Source: Candidatus Uhrbacteria bacterium (GTDB lineage Bacteria > Patescibacteriota > Patescibacteriia > 2-12-FULL-60-25). From it: DNA of 6,635 nt. Shown one piece after another: positions 1 to 5,691 of the stretch. The stretch covers positions 1 to 6,635 of the forward strand of contig WJLP01000001.1 of NCBI GenBank assembly GCA_014728435.1, read 5' to 3'. The notes beneath the pieces were generated by a model. The model was not told the origin of the DNA. It searched no databases and worked only from the letters and a program-made list of their open reading frames with translations. Position 1 is the stretch's first letter, and the number at the start of each line of letters is the position of its first letter. Position numbers and translations under genes: made by a program.

Positions 1-1245
1 CATGTAACCGGCGCGCAGGGTTCTGCGGACTTCCGCCGGGCCGGATGCTTGTTCGCCGGTTTCTGCCAATTCTTGAGCCGCGGTTTCAGCTTTTGGCGGG
101 TTTAGATCGATGATTTGCCCCAACTCCCTTTCCAATTCCGCCGACCTTCCCAAAGCCATGCCCAGCGAATAATTGTCCAACAGCATTTTAACGGTTTGCA
201 AAGATTCGGCTCTAAGCATTCTGGGAATAATGTGCGGTTTATCCTTGGCTATTTTGGCTGTTTTTAAAAGCAGTTCACTTGTTTCTTGAGGATTTTCGGC
301 TAAAGCCGCGGACAGACGGGGTGCATTTTCTTGACTAAAAAGAGTCTGCATAAGCCGCTTATCGGCAGCGATACTTTTCGGCATGTCCTCCAAAAAGGTC
401 TTTAAGTTTTCGGTGCCGATATTGGCCCGGATTTCCGCCAAAGCCGGCAGTTGTTCACCTTGAGCCAAGGAATCACGGATTTCTTTGGTTTGCCAGGCAT
501 CGGGCAATGCCGCGTTAACCTGCGCTATAGCTTCACTGCCCGAACCGCTTTCATGGACAATGGTTTGATGCCTGGGCAATTTTTCTTGTAACTCAGGTAA
601 AAGATGGCTTGTGACAATATTTATATCCACGCCTTTGGACAACTCCCTTTGAATTTTATCAAAAGCCGAAGCAAAGACCGCGGCTTCGTGTGCCGTCATG
701 TCGTCATTATATCTATCACCCATTTCTTCTCTTAACATTTGATCGATTTGCTCTACCGTTTTTGCATCCATATCTTTGGCGAGTATCTTTTCGGTTAATA
801 TGGATGACGGCAGATCCGGGTATTCTTCTTGTTGCTCGACTTTTAGCGACGGCGCCTCAGCCGCGGGCCTGATAGTGTCCGCGAAAGCTTCGGGGCTGTA
901 AGATTTTGGAACTTCTTCCGATACCGGAGCTTCGTCGGTTTGAGCCGGGGCGACTTCGGCAAATGCGGCATCCACATCTTCTTCTTGTATGCCGACTATT
1001 TCGGCTATGCTTTGCCGAGCCTCGGCCTCGAGCTTGGTTCGAGCTTCCTCGCTTACTTCTGCGGGCACGCCTTCAAGTTGCATTCCCTCGACCGCTGTGA
1101 CATCTTTTTTAGCTTGCTTTTCGACACTGCCGACCGCTTCGGTGACGGTAAGTTCGTACACTCCGGGAGCCACTTCGTGTTGTGCCGGCGCTTCAGTTTG
1201 AGGCGATACTTCCGCTGTGGACGATTTTGGTTCTTGGGATTCCAT
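1..1245 (-). CDS. Acidic, cysteine-free hypothetical protein (N-terminal part, runs off left edge)
   Basis: The reading frame is open from an ATG at 1245 to base 1, exactly 415 codons without a stop, so the gene continues beyond the window. I do not recognise the family. Residues 1-145 are low in complexity and rich in Glu, Ala, Val, Pro and Ser, and look disordered apart from a possible helical stretch at about 64-96 (PAEVSEEARTKLEAEARQSI). From about residue 146 the chain is mostly predicted amphipathic helix, with repeated short helices such as LPALAEIRANI (267-277), LKTFLEDM (281-288) and LQTVKMLLDNYSLGMAL (349-365). The chain contains no Cys, only one Trp (251), no signal peptide and no membrane segment, so I infer a cytosolic or scaffold-like protein. 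There is no Shine-Dalgarno; the start is supported by a promoter that places transcription about 3 nt upstream. It is divergent from the plus-strand gene at 1469. Confidence 0.8.
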   Translation of the reverse strand, partial: MESQEPKSSTAEVSPQTEAPAQHEVAPGVYELTVTEAVGSVEKQAKKDVTAVEGMQLEGVPAEVSEEARTKLEAEARQSIAEIVGIQEEDVDAAFAEVAPAQTDEAPVSEEVPKSYSPEAFADTIRPAAEAPSLKVEQQEEYPDLPSSILTEKILAKDMDAKTVEQIDQMLREEMGDRYNDDMTAHEAAVFASAFDKIQRELSKGVDINIVTSHLLPELQEKLPRHQTIVHESGSGSEAIAQVNAALPDAWQTKEIRDSLAQGEQLPALAEIRANIGTENLKTFLEDMPKSIAADKRLMQTLFSQENAPRLSAALAENPQETSELLLKTAKIAKDKPHIIPRMLRAESLQTVKMLLDNYSLGMALGRSAELERELGQIIDLNPPKAETAAQELAETGEQASGPAEVRRTLRAGYM

Positions 1246-1272
1246 AATAAAGCCATTATAACATGTTATAAA
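1246..1272. promoter_or_regulatory. 16-bp palindrome forming back-to-back extended -10 promoters
   Basis: Bases 1256-1271 read TTATAACATGTTATAA, a perfect 16-bp palindrome. On the minus strand, TGT followed by TATAAT (1263 down to 1255) is a perfect extended -10, and it ends 9 nt before the ATG at 1245, so transcription should start near 1248 and give a 3-nt leader. On the plus strand the same symmetry gives TGT followed by TATAAA (1264-1272). No good -35 is visible for the minus promoter (CGATAT at the expected place), which fits an extended -10 type. The palindrome could also be a repressor operator overlapping the promoter. Confidence 0.6.
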
Positions 1273-1290
1273 ATCGAATATCGAATATCG
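1273..1290. repeat. Heptamer tandem repeat ATCGAAT x 2.6
   Basis: ATCGAAT occurs at 1273-1279 and 1280-1286 and is followed by ATCG at 1287-1290. It lies directly beside the palindromic promoter and covers the place where a minus-strand -35 would sit. It is one of several 7-nt-period repeats in the gaps of this window. Confidence 0.7.
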
Positions 1291-1336
1291 CTGATTATAG
1301 GCACCGATTCCGTACTTCGTGCATAATGCTAATTAA

Positions 1337-1352
1337 CGATTGCCGATTGCCG
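1337..1352. repeat. Heptamer tandem repeat CGATTGC x 2
   Basis: CGATTGC occurs at 1337-1343 and 1344-1350, followed by CG. It is short enough to be chance alone, but the same 7-nt period recurs in the other gaps. The remaining bases of this gap (1291-1376) hold nothing else I can name. Confidence 0.5.
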
Positions 1353-1376
1353 TATTCCGATGGCCGGTTTTTAGTG

Positions 1377-1407
1377 TTGACATGAGGCTCGTGATATGAT
1401 AACAAAA
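1377..1407 (+). promoter_or_regulatory. Probable promoter of the plus-strand hypothetical gene
   Basis: A perfect TTGACA lies at 1377-1382. An extended -10, TGA followed by TATGAT, lies at 1392-1400. The gap between TTGACA and TATGAT is only 12 nt, too short for normal use together. Either the extended -10 works largely alone, with a start near 1407, or TTGACA pairs with GATAAC (1398-1403, spacer 15) or TAACAA (1400-1405, spacer 17). That a promoter lies here is likely; which -10 is used is uncertain. The predicted leader is about 60 nt. Confidence 0.45.
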
Positions 1408-1438
1408 GACATTCGCATCTCTCTCCCGCGAATGCGTC
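1408..1438 (+). promoter_or_regulatory. Hairpin in the 5' leader of the plus-strand gene
   Basis: ATTCGC at 1411-1416 pairs with GCGAAT at 1428-1433. The stem can extend either through C1410-G1434 or through GAC 1408-1410 with GTC 1436-1438 across a 2-nt bulge. The loop is pyrimidine-only after its first base. It would sit at the very 5' end of the mRNA, where such stems often stabilise the transcript. I see no known riboswitch. Confidence 0.35.
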
Positions 1439-1458
1439 CCGTAACAAATTGCCATAAT

Positions 1459-1463
1459 GGAGG
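1459..1463 (+). promoter_or_regulatory. Strong Shine-Dalgarno GGAGG that fixes the start at 1469
   Basis: GGAGG ends 5 nt before the ATG at 1469. An earlier in-frame ATG at 1457 overlaps this element (ATGGAGG) and has no Shine-Dalgarno of its own, so the 1469 start is preferred and the four residues MEVK are probably not part of the protein. Confidence 0.75.
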
Positions 1464-1468
1464 TTAAG

Positions 1469-2191
1469 ATGGACCCTGCCCAAAAAGTCCTTAACAGAGC
1501 CAAAAAAGGGCTTGTGGGCAGGGATGCCTTCACGCCTTTCGAAGTTCCCGCGCCGCTTTGGGAACTTTCTCCCAAACTGCTGATCGAGCTGTTAAGCTTG
1601 GTGAAAAATTTTGGATTTCCCACAGCCATAGACGGAAAAATATTTATGAAATTGTTTCTCAAGACGCGTGAGCGAGGCATTATACCGGTTCTTATGTCGG
1701 TCCCGCCCACGAGATTTTATCTGGCCGTAGGTAACAATACTCAGCCTTGCTTTTGCATTTTCATCAAGATGACGGATGACGATCTGGGTTTTGTGGAATG
1801 GAATCGAAAAATTAGAGTCGCGGATGTGGTCTTTGCCATGCTGGACATGGAGGAGGCCATGCACAAACGCGGATTGTTTGATATGGAGACACGCAAATGC
1901 GCAAACTTCATGCAGGCGCACAGGCTTTACCTGTCGGATGATGTTTTTGCCGATAAATCCGCGATTTATATGCTTAGAGACAGCTGGAGCGATAAAGCCG
2001 TTTTGGCGAAATTCGCCGACCCGGACAGGCTCCGTATCATCAACACGGGTTCAAAACGAGTGCTTTGTTTGCGCGAGCGCGCAAAACAAGCCGAGAGACA
2101 GCTCTTGCGAGATCCGCTAAACCTGCGAGCAGACCCCGATAAGCTCCGCCGCGAGATCCTGGCCTACGACGTACCCATCCGGTACTCCTAA
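1469..2191 (+). CDS. Hypothetical protein, 240 residues, family not recognised
   Basis: I do not recognise this protein. It is complete: strong GGAGG, ATG start, TAA stop, and an intrinsic terminator 7 nt later, so it is probably a single-gene transcript. The first 20 residues are basic (RAKKG). Residues 35-50 form a hydrophobic helix (KLLIELLSLVKNFGF). Residues 70-101 look like beta strands (IIPVLMSV, RFYLAVGNN, CFCIFIK), followed by a conserved-looking DDDLGFVEWN (103-112) and VADVVFAMLDMEEAMHKRGLF (117-137). The C-terminal 40 residues are rich in Arg, Lys and Glu and predicted helical. The pattern suggests a cytosolic alpha/beta domain followed by a charged helical tail. There are four Cys (94, 96, 144, 200) but no zinc-site spacing. 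It is the only complete plus-strand gene here, divergent from the left gene and convergent with secA. No function is proposed. Confidence 0.85.
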   Translation: MDPAQKVLNRAKKGLVGRDAFTPFEVPAPLWELSPKLLIELLSLVKNFGFPTAIDGKIFMKLFLKTRERGIIPVLMSVPPTRFYLAVGNNTQPCFCIFIKMTDDDLGFVEWNRKIRVADVVFAMLDMEEAMHKRGLFDMETRKCANFMQAHRLYLSDDVFADKSAIYMLRDSWSDKAVLAKFADPDRLRIINTGSKRVLCLRERAKQAERQLLRDPLNLRADPDKLRREILAYDVPIRYS

Positions 2192-2198
2192 GCTCTCC

Positions 2199-2227
2199 CC
2201 GCATCGCAAAACGATGCGGATTTTTTT
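2199..2227 (+). terminator. Intrinsic terminator after the plus-strand gene
   Basis: CCGCATCG (2199-2206) and CGATGCGG (2212-2219) form a perfect 8-bp stem with a 5-nt loop (CAAAA), followed by A and seven T (2221-2227). On the minus strand the hairpin is followed by GGAGAGC rather than T, so it should not stop secA transcription. Confidence 0.92.
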
Positions 2228-2244
2228 ACCATGATTAATCGGAA

Positions 2245-2280
2245 TTCTCCGCCATAGGCGCATCCGCCTCGAGCGGAGAA
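2245..2280. repeat. Nested inverted repeat between convergent genes
   Basis: Outer arms TTCTCCGC (2245-2252) and GCGGAGAA (2273-2280) enclose inner arms AGGCG (2256-2260) and CGCCT (2265-2269) around a 4-nt loop, with 3-nt bulges on each side. The structure can fold on either strand. There is no T-run on either side, so it is not a standard terminator, but its place downstream of secA suggests an mRNA 3'-end or transcription-collision role. Confidence 0.5.
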
Positions 2281-2369
2281 GTTCGTCGAGCTGAGCTCGA
2301 TTCGTAATTCAGAGTCCGTAGTCCGTTGTTCGGCCTGTGCCCCGTAGCTCTTTGAGCGGAGAAGTTCGT
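2271..2369. repeat. 16-nt direct repeat GAGCGGAGAAGTTCGT, two copies
   Basis: Identical copies lie at 2271-2286 and 2354-2369, 83 bp apart. The first copy includes the right arm of the nested hairpin. Both copies run into heptamer-like GTTCG sequence, so the repeat may have spread by duplication of one larger unit. A dyad TCGAGCT-G-AGCTCGA lies between them at 2286-2300. Confidence 0.7.
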
Positions 2370-2418
2370 TGTTCGAAGTTCGGAATACGTAGTTCGATGT
2401 CGAAGTTCGTAGTTCGAT
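2300..2418. repeat. Degenerate heptamer array, consensus GTTCGTA / TACGAAC
   Basis: Two blocks show a strict 7-nt period. Block one has five units at 2300-2334 (ATTCGTA, ATTCAGA, GTCCGTA, GTCCGTT, GTTCGGC). Block two has eight units at 2364-2418 (GTTCGTT, GTTCGAA, GTTCGGA, ATACGTA, GTTCGAT, a 6-nt GTCGAA, GTTCGTA, GTTCGAT). The bases between (2335-2363) are poorly matched. The array ends two bases before the secA stop codon. Read on the minus strand, three heptamers make seven codons, which gives peptide repeats such as NYELRTT; the open frame over it (about 2235-2435) is a by-product and not a gene. Confidence 0.85.
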
Positions 2419-2419
2419 T

Positions 2420-5146
2420 CTACGCTCCGTGGCATTTTTTATATTTCTTGCCGGATCCGCAGGGGCAGGGATCGTTGCGGCCCACGTTTTTGTACTTTGG
2501 ATCGTTTGTCACGGCAGACGAGGATGTGTTTTTTTGGTCGGAGGTTTTGGCCGCACCGGAGAAAATGAGCGGTTGGCCTCCCGAGCGAGGTTTGAAGTAG
2601 TGCAATGCGGTGCGTTTGGCGGTGGGGATCTTGAAGATGGCGTGCGCAACTTGTTTGCTGATAAGTGAGTTTAGTTCGTTAAACAAGAGGTATGCTTCGC
2701 GTTTATATTCCACCAGCGGGTCATGTTGGGCATAACCTTGCAAGCCGATACCTCGGCGCAAATGAGTGACGGCTTCCAAGTGGTCCACCCAAAGCATGTC
2801 ATAAGCGCGCAAAAGAATTCCTTTTTCCAATTCACCCATCATGACAGGATCGGCGACCGATTCTTCGATATGCGCGTAAGCTTTATGAGCAAGCTCCATG
2901 ACCGTATCGATGACCTTGGTGCGCTTTTGCACGATATCGCCTTTTTGCTCTTTGATTTCCGGTTCCAATGCTTGTAATGCTTTCTCCGCGCCAAACTCGG
3001 TCGGCAAAAGCGCGTTTACGGCTTTGGCAACTTCTTCAAGATCCCAGAAGTTGGGGTCGTCGGATCCGGTGTGAAAGAAAACCACCTGTTCAACTTCGGA
3101 GGTTATGGCCTCGATAAGATATTTTTTAAGCGGTCTCTCCCCTTCTTCGGTGGCTTTGGCGGATTCTTCGAGGATAGTTCGGCGCTGAGTGTAGATGGCC
3201 AAGCGATGCTTATTAATGACATCATCGTATTCAAGAACATGTTTGCGGATATCAAAGTTATGCCCTTCAACTTTGCTTTGAGCTGAAGCGATAGCTTTAG
3301 ACAGTACGGAGCTTTCAATAGGCTCATCCTCGGGCATCTTTAAAAATTCCATGCGGGTTTTCATCTTGTCAGATCCGAAAATACGCATTAGATCGTCTTC
3401 CAAGGAGACATAAAACTGGGTGGTGCCCGGGTCGCCTTGGCGGCCGGCGCGCCCTCTTAGCTGATTATCGATGCGGCGCGATTCATGGCGCTCGGTGCCA
3501 AGCACAAAGAGGCCGCCCAGCTTTTTGATTTCTTCGGCTTCCGCGGGATCGGGCGGATTGCCGCCCAAGGTGATGTCGACGCCGCGACCGGCCATGTTGG
3601 TGGCAACCGTGACCGCGCCGCGCTTACCGGCTTGAGCGATCCACTCACCTTCTTTTTCGTGGTTTTTTGCGTTTAGCAGGTTAAAAGGAATGCCTTCCAT
3701 TTTGAGGAGTTCGCCCAATATTTCGTTTTTTTCGATGGATGCCGTACCGACCAAGACCGGCTGGCCGGTATCACGAAGTTTTTTAATGTCGCGGACCACG
3801 GCTTTGAATTTGCCCATTTCACTGCGATAGACTTTATCGGGCAGATCGTTGCGCCGGTTGGGTCTATTGGTAGGTATGCTGACGACTTCGAGTTTGTAGA
3901 TTTTGGAAAACTCTTCGGCTTCGGTAACGGCCGTACCGGTCATACCCGCGAGTTTACTGTAGAGCCTGAATAAATTTTGGAAGGTGATCGTGGCAAGCGT
4001 GACCGATTCGCGTTGAATTTTTACTTTTTCTTTGGCTTCGATGGCCTGGTGCAAACCTTCGCTGTAGCGGCGGCCTTGCATTAAACGGCCGGTAAATTCG
4101 TCAACAATGACAACTTCGCCGTCTTTGACTACGTAATCTTTATCTTTTTTATACATGGCATACGCGCGAAGTGCGTTTTCAAGGTGGTGAACAAGGCGCA
4201 CACCGCCGGCTTCGTACATATTTTCCACGCCCAGCCATTGTTCCATTTTAGCGATGCCTGATTCGGTGACAGTGGCGGTGCGGAGTTTTTCATCCATGGC
4301 GTAATCGGTTTCCGGCTCCAAGCGCGGTACCAGATCCGCGAATTTGTAATAGAGTTCATTAGCCTCCTCGGCCGGACCGCTGATGATGAGCGGTGTGCGG
4401 GCTTCGTCGATAAGGATTGAGTCGACTTCGTCGATGATGGCGTAGTTAAGCTCTTGGCGTTGGACCATGTCATCGATGGATTGCACCATGTTGTCGCGCA
4501 GGTAATCGAAGCCGAATTCATTATTGGTACCGTAGGTAATGTCCGCTTCATACGCCTCTTTGCGGGAGACGGGGCGCAGGTAATCCATATCCACGCGGAA
4601 CATGCCGGTTTCATCGCGATCTTCGTCGTGCTTGGGTTCGGCTTTGAATTCCGGATCGTAAACATAACCGCTTTCATGCTGGATACAACCGACCGTGAGG
4701 CCGAGCGCGTGGTAAACCTGGCCCATCCAAACAGTATCGCGGCGGGCGAGATAATCGTTAACCGTGATGGAATGTACGCCTTTGCCGGTTAATGCGTTTA
4801 GGTAGATGGGCGCGACTGCTGTGAGCGTTTTACCTTCACCGGTGCGCATCTCGGCGATTTGACCCTTGTGCAAGACGTATCCGCCGATGAGCTGGACATC
4901 GTATTGGCGTTGGCCCAGCTGGCGCTTTGAGGTTTCACGGACAACGGCAAATGCCTCGGTCATTATGCCATCCAAAGACGCGCCCTTTTCGAGGCGTTCT
5001 TTAAATTCCGCGGTTTTTTCTTTCAGTTGCTCGTCGGAAAGCGTTTGAATTGACGGTTCCAGTGCGTTTACAGCTTCCACAAACGGCCGGATCTTTGTTA
5101 ATTCCTTTTCATTCGGATCACCAAAAAGTTTGTTGAATATAGACAT
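2420..5146 (-). CDS. secA: Preprotein translocase ATPase SecA
   Basis: SecA is the cytosolic motor that uses ATP to push unfolded preproteins through the SecYEG channel. The 908-residue product is full length and starts MSIFNKLFGDPNEK, the usual SecA beginning. Visible landmarks are Walker A TGEGKT (102-107), ITYGTNNEFGFDYLRDN (203-219), Walker B DEVDSILIDEARTPLIISG (239-257), LAGMTGTA (399-406), IPTNRP (424-429), MAGRGVDI (518-525), QLRGRAGRQGDPG (562-574), the helical wing/scaffold segments with VLEYDDVIN (637-645), and LWVDHLEAVTHLRRGIGLQGYAQ (785-807). The C-terminus ends in a zinc motif, C894, C896, C905, H906. Compared with E. coli SecA from memory, residues 154-195 hold about 30 extra residues, partly acidic (KHDEDRDE). 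The gene has its own promoter and no Shine-Dalgarno; the predicted leader is 3 nt. It lies downstream of hpf and the DUF559 gene on the same strand. Confidence 0.99.
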   Translation of the reverse strand: MSIFNKLFGDPNEKELTKIRPFVEAVNALEPSIQTLSDEQLKEKTAEFKERLEKGASLDGIMTEAFAVVRETSKRQLGQRQYDVQLIGGYVLHKGQIAEMRTGEGKTLTAVAPIYLNALTGKGVHSITVNDYLARRDTVWMGQVYHALGLTVGCIQHESGYVYDPEFKAEPKHDEDRDETGMFRVDMDYLRPVSRKEAYEADITYGTNNEFGFDYLRDNMVQSIDDMVQRQELNYAIIDEVDSILIDEARTPLIISGPAEEANELYYKFADLVPRLEPETDYAMDEKLRTATVTESGIAKMEQWLGVENMYEAGGVRLVHHLENALRAYAMYKKDKDYVVKDGEVVIVDEFTGRLMQGRRYSEGLHQAIEAKEKVKIQRESVTLATITFQNLFRLYSKLAGMTGTAVTEAEEFSKIYKLEVVSIPTNRPNRRNDLPDKVYRSEMGKFKAVVRDIKKLRDTGQPVLVGTASIEKNEILGELLKMEGIPFNLLNAKNHEKEGEWIAQAGKRGAVTVATNMAGRGVDITLGGNPPDPAEAEEIKKLGGLFVLGTERHESRRIDNQLRGRAGRQGDPGTTQFYVSLEDDLMRIFGSDKMKTRMEFLKMPEDEPIESSVLSKAIASAQSKVEGHNFDIRKHVLEYDDVINKHRLAIYTQRRTILEESAKATEEGERPLKKYLIEAITSEVEQVVFFHTGSDDPNFWDLEEVAKAVNALLPTEFGAEKALQALEPEIKEQKGDIVQKRTKVIDTVMELAHKAYAHIEESVADPVMMGELEKGILLRAYDMLWVDHLEAVTHLRRGIGLQGYAQHDPLVEYKREAYLLFNELNSLISKQVAHAIFKIPTAKRTALHYFKPRSGGQPLIFSGAAKTSDQKNTSSSAVTNDPKYKNVGRNDPCPCGSGKKYKKCHGA

Positions 5147-5148
5147 AT

Positions 5149-5184
5149 TGCGCTTATCTTACTCATAAATTGGCAATACGTCAA
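5149..5184 (-). promoter_or_regulatory. secA promoter giving an almost leaderless mRNA
   Basis: On the minus strand, TTGACG (5184-5179, 5 of 6 to consensus) is followed by a 17-nt spacer and TAAGAT (5161-5156, 4 of 6). The -10 ends 9 nt before the secA ATG at 5146, so the start is predicted at A5149 with the leader AAT. The sequence upstream (5185-5220) is A/T-rich and could act as an UP element. No Shine-Dalgarno is seen, which agrees with leaderless translation. Confidence 0.65.
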
Positions 5185-5222
5185 AGCAAAAACTTTACTT
5201 TTGGCAAAATTGATTAAAGATG

Positions 5223-5278
5223 AAGGATAAAGGATAAATTTGTGTTGATTTAGCGTCATTTTATCCCCTAATCCTTTT
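5223..5278. repeat. Heptamer repeat AAGGATA x 2 and partial inverted copy
   Basis: AAGGATA occurs at 5223-5229 and 5230-5236. An imperfect inverted version, TTTATCC then ATCCTT, lies at about 5260-5276, so the two could form a weak hairpin around a 20-nt loop. It lies after the DUF559 stop and before the secA promoter; no T-run follows on the minus strand, so a terminator call is not justified. Confidence 0.45.
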
Positions 5279-5294
5279 GTTAAGGGCACGTTAA

Positions 5295-5666
5295 TTAGTT
5301 TTTCAGATATTCAAGAATTATTTCACAGACTTCGCTGAATTCATTATCGATTTGGCGATTTGTAAATCTAATGACGTTAATTCCATGCCCATTTAAGATT
5401 TTCTTGCGTAACGCATCTTTTTCACGTCCCTCCGTACTCTGATGTTGAGTGCCATCAATCTCGATAACTAATTTTTTGGCAGGACAGTAAAAATCGGCTA
5501 TGTAATACAATATCGGTCGTTGTCTTAAAACACGAGGCTTGATCTCACGCAAAAAATACCAGAGTTTTCGTTCATGAATCGTGACATTATTTCTTAACTT
5601 TTTTGCAAGATCAATTAAATCAGGATCATAAGGAATACACCTTCCGTTACTAATTAATTTTGGCAT
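5295..5666 (-). CDS. DUF559 family protein, PD-(D/E)XK endonuclease-like
   Basis: The 123-residue product matches the DUF559 pattern (PF04480), a family with the restriction-endonuclease-like fold related to Vsr mismatch nicking enzymes; the cellular role is mostly unknown. Visible features are the MPKLISNGRCIPYDPDL start, KKLRNNVTIHERKLWYFLR (22-40), RQRP (48-51), IADFYCP (56-62) with Asp58, LVIEIDGTQH (66-75) with Glu69, Asp71 and His75, and GINVIRFTNRQI (95-106). Asp58 and Glu69 are the likely metal-binding acids. The frame is open upstream to about 5840, overlapping hpf, but the ATG at 5666 gives the family start and has a GGGGGAG 7 nt upstream. GC is about 36 percent over 5341-5640 by hand count, against 45-60 percent in sampled secA lines. 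It separates hpf from secA and looks acquired. Confidence 0.88.
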   Translation of the reverse strand: MPKLISNGRCIPYDPDLIDLAKKLRNNVTIHERKLWYFLREIKPRVLRQRPILYYIADFYCPAKKLVIEIDGTQHQSTEGREKDALRKKILNGHGINVIRFTNRQIDNEFSEVCEIILEYLKN

Positions 5667-5672
5667 ATAAAA

Positions 5673-5691
5673 CTCCCCCTTAATAAGGGGG
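5673..5691 (-). promoter_or_regulatory. RBS of the DUF559 gene inside a GC hairpin
   Basis: On the minus strand a GGGGGAG (5679-5673) ends 6 nt before the codon preceding the ATG region (7-8 nt from the ATG at 5666). The five G belong to a perfect dyad at 5675-5691, CCCCCTTA-T-TAAGGGGG. Folded RNA would pair CCCCC with GGGGG around a 7-nt loop and hide the ribosome site. A second CCCCC run at 5696-5700 offers an alternative partner. Confidence 0.55.

Noticed and set aside
940..1326. 128-codon plus-strand open frame
   Set aside because: It lies almost wholly antisense to the well-formed minus-strand frame at 1-1245, has no ribosome site and a composition typical of the reverse of an Ala/Glu-rich gene.
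1353..1373. Terminator-like GGCCGG followed by TTTTT
   Set aside because: The possible stem is only about 3 bp and lies upstream of a gene, not after one.
1457..1468. Earlier start of the plus-strand gene (MEVK)
   Set aside because: The ATG at 1457 overlaps the GGAGG that serves the ATG at 1469 and has no ribosome site of its own.
2199..2227. Bidirectional terminator also serving secA
   Set aside because: The minus strand has no T-run after the stem; the T-run is only on the plus side.
2300..2418. CRISPR array
   Set aside because: Units are 7 nt and contiguous, with no unique spacers of 30-40 nt and no cas genes.
2235..2435. 66-codon minus-strand frame over the intergenic repeats
   Set aside because: Its peptide repeats follow from the 7-nt DNA period, and it overlaps the secA end; nothing suggests translation.
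4129..4677. 182-codon minus-strand open frame within secA
   Set aside because: It is in another frame of secA, rich in Trp, Met and Thr as expected from a shifted reading, while the secA frame shows all family motifs.
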